Source: Promethearchaeota archaeon | GTDB lineage: Archaea > Asgardarchaeota > Lokiarchaeia > Sigynarchaeales > SOKP01 | NCBI GenBank assembly: GCA_016839655.1 | Contig: JAEOTW010000073.1 | Location: 1 to 18,541 of the forward strand | DNA length: 18,541 nucleotides | Reading direction: 5' to 3' | Part shown: positions 14,332 to 18,541 of the stretch, in pieces | How the letters are laid out: each line of letters begins with the position of its first letter | Numbering within the stretch: position 1 is the first letter of the stretch | Translations under genes and position numbers: made by a program | Notes under the pieces: model-generated | Told to the model about the DNA's origin: nothing | The model's database searches: none | The model's input: the letters and a program-made list of their open reading frames with translations, nothing else

Positions 14332-15549
14332 TCAATTTTGATAATAAATTGTAGGTTTCTTTTCTTCTGGAAATTTTTTCGCATAGCAACTAATTGGATA
14401 ATCATTCGGGATTGCAGCAAAACAACGATTGCAAGAGATACAGGCTGATTGCTCTTGCTTTCCTTCTTTCATTTTCTTAACTATAAATGGTTCTCTAATA
14501 AATGGACGTGACATAGATATAAAATCAGCGTATTTGTTTTTTATTACTTCTTCCATGAAAATTTTACTTCTTAAACCTCCAACCAAGATCAAAGGAATTT
14601 CCCCTATTTTAGCCTTAATAATCTTAGCAGCTTCAAGATTATACCCTTCCACAAAATCAAATTTTCCAACCATATCTTGATATATTTGCTCTGCCATTAA
14701 TTTCATATAATCTGGTACTGCTTGTACTATTTCACTAACAGGAACATCTCCTCTACACATATTAAAAAGAGAATATCCTGAACCACAACTTATTTCAATT
14801 GCATCGATACCAACCTTAGTCAACCACTCAGAATATTTTGACGCTAATAAGGGAGTAATTCCTTCTTCTGGTGTGAAATCATTGGTATTTAACTTTATTA
14901 AGAGAGGGACATCTGAAGGTAAAATGTTTTTAGTTTTCATAACTATTTCTTTTAAAAATCGAAAGCGCTTCTCATCGGAACCCCCCCAATCATCTTGTCT
15001 AAGATTATAGAAAGGAGATAGAAATTGATTGATTAAATAGCCATGAGCTGCATGTAACTGAATTGCATCTGCTCCTATTTCGACTACACGTTTAGCTGCC
15101 TGAATGAAAGAATGGATTATGTCTTGAATTTCTTCTGGAGTCATTTCCCTTGAATATTCAACTGCAATGGGATTCATAATTTCTCCAGAAGGACCCATTG
15201 GTGTTTCTCCAATTAATCTGGAATATGTTTGCATCCCAGCATGGACTAATTGGAAAGCAACCCTACTACCTTCTTCATGTATCACATTTACTACCTTTCT
15301 TAAACCGGGTATCATATTATCCTCATGAATTCCTGTTTGATATTGATAACCACGCCCTAGAGGATGAACATACATATAACCAGGTATAATTAACCCAACA
15401 TCCCCTTTAGCAAGAGTTTTATAAAGTTTTATATGCCCATCAGTAATTTCACCAGAGGTTTTTGCCATATTTTCTATTGTTGCTGAGCGTACAAATCGAT
15501 TTTTTACTTCCATTTTCCCAATTTTATACGGTTCAAATAAAACAGACAT
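14332..15549 (-). CDS. Old-yellow-enzyme family NADH:flavin oxidoreductase with C-terminal Fe-S motif
   Basis: 405 residues, a TIM-barrel FMN enzyme. MSVLFEPYKIGKMEVKNRFV at the start, FQLVHAG near 98-104 and IQLHAAHGYLINQFLSP near 163-179 followed by NxRxDDWGGS are signature blocks of the FadH/enoate reductase/TMADH branch; the two histidines of HAAH act on the substrate or FMN. LVGGLRS (about 321-327) is the phosphate-binding loop. Near the C-terminus C370, C373, C376 and C388 (CxxCxxC-x11-C) should hold a [4Fe-4S] cluster. The protein ends there, lacking the FAD/NAD domains of full-length FadH, so it must get electrons from another protein, possibly a ferredoxin. It likely reduces an activated C=C bond of an enoyl or enoate. 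A TATA box 27 nt before ATG 15549 and no ribosome binding site suggest a leaderless mRNA. Confidence 0.9.
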   Translation of the reverse strand: MSVLFEPYKIGKMEVKNRFVRSATIENMAKTSGEITDGHIKLYKTLAKGDVGLIIPGYMYVHPLGRGYQYQTGIHEDNMIPGLRKVVNVIHEEGSRVAFQLVHAGMQTYSRLIGETPMGPSGEIMNPIAVEYSREMTPEEIQDIIHSFIQAAKRVVEIGADAIQLHAAHGYLINQFLSPFYNLRQDDWGGSDEKRFRFLKEIVMKTKNILPSDVPLLIKLNTNDFTPEEGITPLLASKYSEWLTKVGIDAIEISCGSGYSLFNMCRGDVPVSEIVQAVPDYMKLMAEQIYQDMVGKFDFVEGYNLEAAKIIKAKIGEIPLILVGGLRSKIFMEEVIKNKYADFISMSRPFIREPFIVKKMKEGKQEQSACISCNRCFAAIPNDYPISCYAKKFPEEKKPTIYYQN

Positions 15550-15570
15550 ATTTTATCGCTGAGTTGTACT

Positions 15571-15578
15571 ATTTAAAT
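15571..15578 (-). promoter_or_regulatory. TATA box for the OYE-family gene
   Basis: The palindromic ATTTAAAT stretch is centred about 26-27 nt upstream of the ATG at 15549 on the minus strand, predicting transcription from the start codon itself. No Shine-Dalgarno is seen. Confidence 0.45.
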
Positions 15579-15653
15579 AATTATTAATCTCTGATTTGTT
15601 TTATATTTTCATTTTTTAAAAAAGATTAAATTAAATTGATTTTTGTATAGATT

Positions 15654-16061
15654 ATGTCTGAACCTAGTCCTCTTAAGTCTAAAGGATTTCACCCCTTTGG
15701 AGATTTAATCGGATTTGAATTCACGAATCTGAAAAAAGGATATTCTCAATGTGTTTTACAGATTAATAGTAGCCATTTTAATCCTCATAAAACCGTCCAT
15801 GGCGCCGTAATGTATTCAATGGCAGACACCGGCATGGGAGGGGCATTATATTCTTTATTAGAAAAAGGTGAATCCTGTGCAACTGTAGAAGTTAAAATAA
15901 CATACCTTAAACCAGTTAAAGAAGGAAAATTAATCTGTGATACAAATGTAATACATCGAGGGAATTCTTTTGGAGTTCTTGAATCAGAGATTATGAATAA
16001 TGGAACTTTAGTATCGAAGGCATATGGGACTTTTTCAATATTTAGAATTAATAAAAAATAA
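15654..16061 (+). CDS. PaaI-type hotdog thioesterase
   Basis: 135 residues, full length for PaaI. The signature N-x-x-H-x-x-HGAVMYSMADTGMGGAL is present (N43, H46?, H49, G50, D58): HGAV begins the central helix and D58 is the catalytic acidic residue of the PaaI class. ATVEVKITYLKPVKEGKL (about 79-96) is the long central strand pair. PaaI-like enzymes hydrolyse aryl- or acyl-CoA thioesters in the cytoplasm as tetramers. The ATG at 15654 has no ribosome binding site but an AT-rich box (15611-15624) is suitably placed for a short leader. The SH3 protein gene starts 14 nt after its stop, so the two are almost certainly co-transcribed. The neighbour on the other strand is the OYE-type reductase, consistent with acyl-CoA or enoate metabolism. 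Confidence 0.9.
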   Translation: MSEPSPLKSKGFHPFGDLIGFEFTNLKKGYSQCVLQINSSHFNPHKTVHGAVMYSMADTGMGGALYSLLEKGESCATVEVKITYLKPVKEGKLICDTNVIHRGNSFGVLESEIMNNGTLVSKAYGTFSIFRINKK

Positions 16062-16075
16062 TAGGGAAGATAAAA

Positions 16076-16426
16076 ATGAAAGATATAAAATGTAGAGTAA
16101 TAGAAGATTACAATTCTCCATACACAGATCCCTTATTTTTCAAGAAAAATGAAGAAGTATCAATTGGAGAGAACGAGAGTGAATGGTCTGGGTGGATTTG
16201 GTGCATAAATCAATCAGGAGATAGTCGTTGGGTACCCCAAAATTATCTTGAAATTCGTGGAGAAAAAGGTGTTTTAAATCGAGATTATAATGCTGTAGAA
16301 CTAAACGTTAAAATTGGAGAAGAATTTATAATTAAAGATGAAGAAGCAGAATGGTATTGGGTTACAAATAAGGAGGGTAAAATAGGTTGGGTTCCGATTA
16401 AAAATGTTCAGATAATTGAAGAATAA
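16076..16426 (+). CDS. Tandem SH3-domain protein
   Basis: 116 residues made almost entirely of two SH3-like barrels. The first (about 6-60) reads CRVIEDYNSPYTDPLFF, a conserved tryptophan pair SEWSGWIWC, and RWVPQNYLEI. The second (about 65-114) reads VLNRDYNAVELNVKIGEEF, EWYWVTN, and GWVPIKNVQI. The order ALYDY-like strand, E-rich RT loop, W-W, G-W-V-P and a final hydrophobic strand is that of SH3 (variant SH3_2) domains. I recall similar two-SH3 proteins in bacteria, so this is not exclusively eukaryote-like. It has no signal peptide or membrane segment, so it is cytoplasmic and probably a binding protein; the ligand is unknown. GGGAAGA lies about 6 nt before the ATG. It is 14 nt downstream of the thioesterase and followed by a T-rich stretch at 16445-16460. 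Confidence 0.85.
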   Translation: MKDIKCRVIEDYNSPYTDPLFFKKNEEVSIGENESEWSGWIWCINQSGDSRWVPQNYLEIRGEKGVLNRDYNAVELNVKIGEEFIIKDEEAEWYWVTNKEGKIGWVPIKNVQIIEE

Positions 16427-16558
16427 TTATCATATAGAATTGAGTTTCTTTTCTTTTTTCTAAACTTAATATTTTGATTTTTATTACTTTTGAGAAATAA
16501 ATTTTTTAAAGATTTTCTAATAAAAATAGGTATCAATGAAATAGAGTGATCAACTGTC

Positions 16559-17344
16559 ATGATTAAAGACTATAATAAATTGAATGACACTTTAAAAACA
16601 ATTTTTAGTTTAAGATCAATTCGAAAATATTCTAATAAAGAAATTACCAAAGAAAATTTAAATCTAATAATAAGGGCCTCAGTAAGAGCTGCAAATGCAT
16701 CAGGAAGGCAAAGTTATTCAATAATTGTTGTTAATGATAAAAAACTTTTAAAGAAATACTTTTACACCGCTAATAAAGGAATACTCTATTGTGTAGATTA
16801 CAACAGATTAATTGACGCTGCTGAGTACTTAAACCATACTTTTGCTTCGAATAATTTAAGATTTTTTATAACTGGAACAACAGATACTATCCTAGCTGCT
16901 CAAACTGCAACAATTGCAGCAAAATCCTTAGGAATCGATTCATTATTCACTAACAGTGTTCATCGAGAAAAGTTACAGGTGGTTTATGAAGATTTTGACC
17001 TCCCTAAAACAATGTGTTTTCCATTAATCGCACTTTGCTTAGGTTATGCCTCTAAAGAACCAAAATATTTGAAGGGGCGTTTAACTAATTCAGGAGTTAT
17101 CCATTATAACAGATATCACCGATTAGACACTAAAGAATTAAATAATCTTATACAAAAATATGATGATGACGAAAAGCATATAGCTCTTTCATGGGAGAGT
17201 TGGAAAGAAATGGGATTTAAACACTACTTAGATTGGTTCTATACTAGATGGTCAGGAGAAATACCAGAAGAAAAACTAAGGGAATTTCACTTAATATTAA
17301 AGAAAACTGGATTTATAGATCCAAGATTGTTCAATCAAAAATAG
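16559..17344 (+). CDS. Divergent nitroreductase-family protein
   Basis: 261 residues. The N-terminal SLRSIRKYSNKEITKENLNL (R19, R22) and ASVRAANASGRQSYSI (about 40-55) are the FMN phosphate-binding and cradle elements of nitroreductases. TDTILAAQTATIAAKSLGID (about 107-126) is the central helix. After it, where active members have a glycine-rich G-S/T-x-x-x-G loop, this protein has SLFTNSVHREK, so the second FMN contact is altered. YCVDYNRLIDAAEYLN (about 77-92) matches the substrate-side segment. A C-terminal extension rich in tryptophan and charge (WESWKEMG, LDWFYTRWSGE) follows. Length equals that of the paralogue at 7510, but identity is low by eye. GAGTGATC precedes the ATG by about 9 nt. 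It follows the SH3 gene after 132 nt on the same strand and is convergent with the GTPase gene. FMN binding and activity are uncertain. Confidence 0.78.
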   Translation: MIKDYNKLNDTLKTIFSLRSIRKYSNKEITKENLNLIIRASVRAANASGRQSYSIIVVNDKKLLKKYFYTANKGILYCVDYNRLIDAAEYLNHTFASNNLRFFITGTTDTILAAQTATIAAKSLGIDSLFTNSVHREKLQVVYEDFDLPKTMCFPLIALCLGYASKEPKYLKGRLTNSGVIHYNRYHRLDTKELNNLIQKYDDDEKHIALSWESWKEMGFKHYLDWFYTRWSGEIPEEKLREFHLILKKTGFIDPRLFNQK

Positions 17345-17366
17345 ATATTTACTTCAAAATTAAAGC

Positions 17367-17375
17367 TTTTTTTTT
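17367..17375 (+). terminator. T9 terminator after the nitroreductase-like gene
   Basis: An AAAGC followed by nine thymines lies about 22 nt after the stop at 17344, between convergent genes. Confidence 0.45.
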
Positions 17376-17423
17376 AAACTCTGGTTTATGTGATTCACGT
17401 ATGAAAAATATGGTTCTCAGTTT

Positions 17424-18541
17424 TTATTTCAGTTTTAGATGTGTATGTCCTGCATTTTTAAGGATCTCCTCTAACAAATCCCTAAAAACCTCTTCTGTAT
17501 TCTCTCCTGTTTTTGAAGAACATTCGATATAATTATTTAGATTATATACATTCAATAAATCTAAAGCTTCTTCTTTTTGACAAATTCTTTCTTCTTCAAG
17601 GTCTAATTTGCAACCTGCCATTATAATTGGTGCATCTCTACAAATTTTTTTAAATTCTGGAACCCAGTCAACCATATTAATTAGACTCTCATAATTTGTC
17701 AGGTCGAATGCGAAAACTCCTCCAGCACTACCTTGAAAATAGGGTTTTATCAGAAATCTAAACTTTTCTTCACCTCCAAAATCCCATACTTGGAGTGTTA
17801 TTTTTCCATTCTCCAAATCATACTTCTTTACGTGTATAGTTGCTCCTAAAGTTGATTTAAGATCATCATGAAATGTATTAGTGATAAACCGATCTATTAG
17901 TGTTGTTTTCCCGATTCGGCTGTTCCCAAATACACAAATTTTATATGTTAAAGTTTTATAGCCTACCTCAGCTTGAGTTTCAATTAATTCTTTTTCTCGG
18001 TCAGCATCAGCTATAATTCTTGCTTTCTTTTGCTCAATTTCAGCAATAAGTTGTTGTTCTTGCTCAGGTTCTAAACAAGCTTGTCTCTCTTGCTCTAAAC
18101 GAGCTTGTCTCTCTTGCTCTAAACGAGCTTGTCTCTCTTGCTCTAAACGGGCTTGTCTCTCTTGTTCTAAACGGGCTTGTGTCTCCTGTTCTAAACGGGC
18201 TTGTGTCTCCTGTTCTAAACGGGCTTGTCTCTCTTGCTCTAAACGAGCTTGTGTCTCCTGTTCTAAACGAGCTTGTCTCTCTTGCTCTAAACGAGCTTGT
18301 CTCTCTTGCTCTAAACGAGCTTGTCTCTCTTGCTCTAAACGAGCTTGTCTCTCTTGCTCTAAACGAGCTTGTGTCTCTTGCTCTAAACGAGCTTGTCTCT
18401 CCTGCTCTAAACGAGCTTGTCTCTCCTGCTCTAAACGGGCTTGTCTCTCCTGCTCTAAACGGGCTTGTCTCTCCTGCTCTAAACGGGCTTGTCTCTCCTG
18501 CTCTAAACGGGCTTGTCTCTCCTGCTCTAAACGGGCTTGTC
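17424..18541 (-). CDS. Rab/Ras-like small GTPase with an N-terminal (RLEQERQA)n helical repeat, 5' end cut off
   Basis: The minus-strand frame is open from the right edge to the stop at 17424-17426, 371 residues; the TTG at 17816 is internal, not a start. From N to C: 19 complete 8-residue repeats RLEQERQA (four copies read RLEQETQA), a degenerate copy CLEPEQEQ, a charged helix EIEQKKARIIADADREKELI, then a complete GTPase domain of about 175 residues. Motifs: P-loop GNSRIGKTT (17901-17927), switch I threonines in STLGAT, G3 WDFGGEEKF, G4 as CKLD where NKxD is usual, G5 SSK. The catalytic Gln61 equivalent is Glu. The domain resembles Rab/Ras/Rup-type GTPases abundant in Asgard archaea. There is no C-terminal prenylation motif (ends HLKLK). 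The octad repeat is not a coiled-coil heptad but is rich in E/R pairs at i/i+4, so a long single helix is likely. GTP binding is likely; hydrolysis may be weak. Confidence 0.85.
   Translation of the reverse strand, partial: QARLEQERQARLEQERQARLEQERQARLEQERQARLEQERQARLEQERQARLEQETQARLEQERQARLEQERQARLEQERQARLEQERQARLEQETQARLEQERQARLEQETQARLEQETQARLEQERQARLEQERQARLEQERQARLEQERQACLEPEQEQQLIAEIEQKKARIIADADREKELIETQAEVGYKTLTYKICVFGNSRIGKTTLIDRFITNTFHDDLKSTLGATIHVKKYDLENGKITLQVWDFGGEEKFRFLIKPYFQGSAGGVFAFDLTNYESLINMVDWVPEFKKICRDAPIIMAGCKLDLEEERICQKEEALDLLNVYNLNNYIECSSKTGENTEEVFRDLLEEILKNAGHTHLKLK
18078..18541 (-). repeat. 24-bp in-frame tandem repeat, at least 19 copies
   Basis: Units start every 24 bp from 18079 (GCTTGT on the plus strand) through 18511, with a partial twentieth at 18535, and run off the window. 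Every unit has exactly the same length. Variation is limited to four positions: three synonymous (GCT/GCC, CAA/CAG, GAG/GAA) and one changing Arg to Thr (units at 18175, 18199, 18247, 18367). Units at 18271-18366 are identical to each other and units at 18415-18534 are identical to each other, which points to recent block duplication. It encodes the helical arm of the GTPase. Confidence 0.97.

Noticed and set aside
14429..14680. Plus-strand ORFs inside the OYE gene (also 15198-15389)
   Set aside because: They are antisense to conserved OYE motifs, have no ribosome binding site, and show no domain.
17424..17816. 130-residue GTPase fragment starting at TTG 17816 as a complete gene
   Set aside because: The start would remove the P-loop and switch I; the same frame is open to the window edge and encodes GNSRIGKTT upstream.
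18078..18541. CRISPR array
   Set aside because: The 24-bp units are directly adjacent with no unique spacers and are in frame with a coding sequence.

Overview
The window is AT-rich (by eye roughly 30% G+C), gene-dense, and looks like chromosomal DNA of an Asgard archaeon, probably Lokiarchaeia-like. This is inferred from the combination of a Rab/Ras-type small GTPase, a longin-like protein, a tandem-SH3 protein, TATA-type promoters with short or absent leaders, occasional GGTG/GGAGG ribosome binding sites, and many flavin and iron-sulfur enzymes. No rRNA, tRNA, CRISPR array, transposase or phage gene was found.

Layout, left to right. 1-625 (-): membrane protein with a bacterial PH (bPH2/YdbS-type) domain, cut by the left edge and too incomplete to show as a closed reading frame. 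626-954: divergent regulatory region with two ATGTAA/TTACAT inverted repeats. 955-2902 (+): FixC-like flavoprotein overlapping a FixX-like ferredoxin. 3206-3397 (+): small four-cysteine protein. 3445-4713 (-): second, distant geranylgeranyl-reductase-type flavoprotein. 4886-6595 (+): M48/HtpX-type membrane metalloprotease whose natural start is probably a non-standard ATA or ATT codon. 6654-8295 (-): longin-like protein and nitroreductase. 8514-11759 (+): thioredoxin, CDF metal transporter, small four-helix membrane protein, MFS transporter. 11763-13424 (-): complete DsrE-DsrF-DsrH (TusD-TusC-TusB) set preceded by a hotdog thioesterase. 13640-14263 (+): membrane protein with three cysteine clusters. 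14332-15549 (-): old-yellow-enzyme family reductase with an Fe-S motif. 15654-17344 (+): PaaI-type thioesterase, tandem SH3 protein, second nitroreductase-like protein. 17424-18541 (-): small GTPase carrying at least 19 perfect-length 24-bp repeats that encode an (RLEQERQA)n helix, cut by the right edge.

How the genes fit together. Several encode redox or acyl-thioester chemistry: two GGR/FixC flavoproteins, a two-cluster ferredoxin, an OYE-type reductase, two nitroreductases, a thioredoxin and two hotdog thioesterases. This fits anaerobic lipid or acyl-CoA metabolism, but nothing in the window proves a single pathway. DsrEFH is a sulfur-relay module, most likely for tRNA 2-thiolation or cytoplasmic sulfur trafficking. 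The longin-like protein, SH3 protein and GTPase are the eukaryote-reminiscent part. The most unusual object is the GTPase fused to an expanding octapeptide repeat; next are the three-cluster membrane protein, the M48 start codon and the His-substituted CDF metal site.
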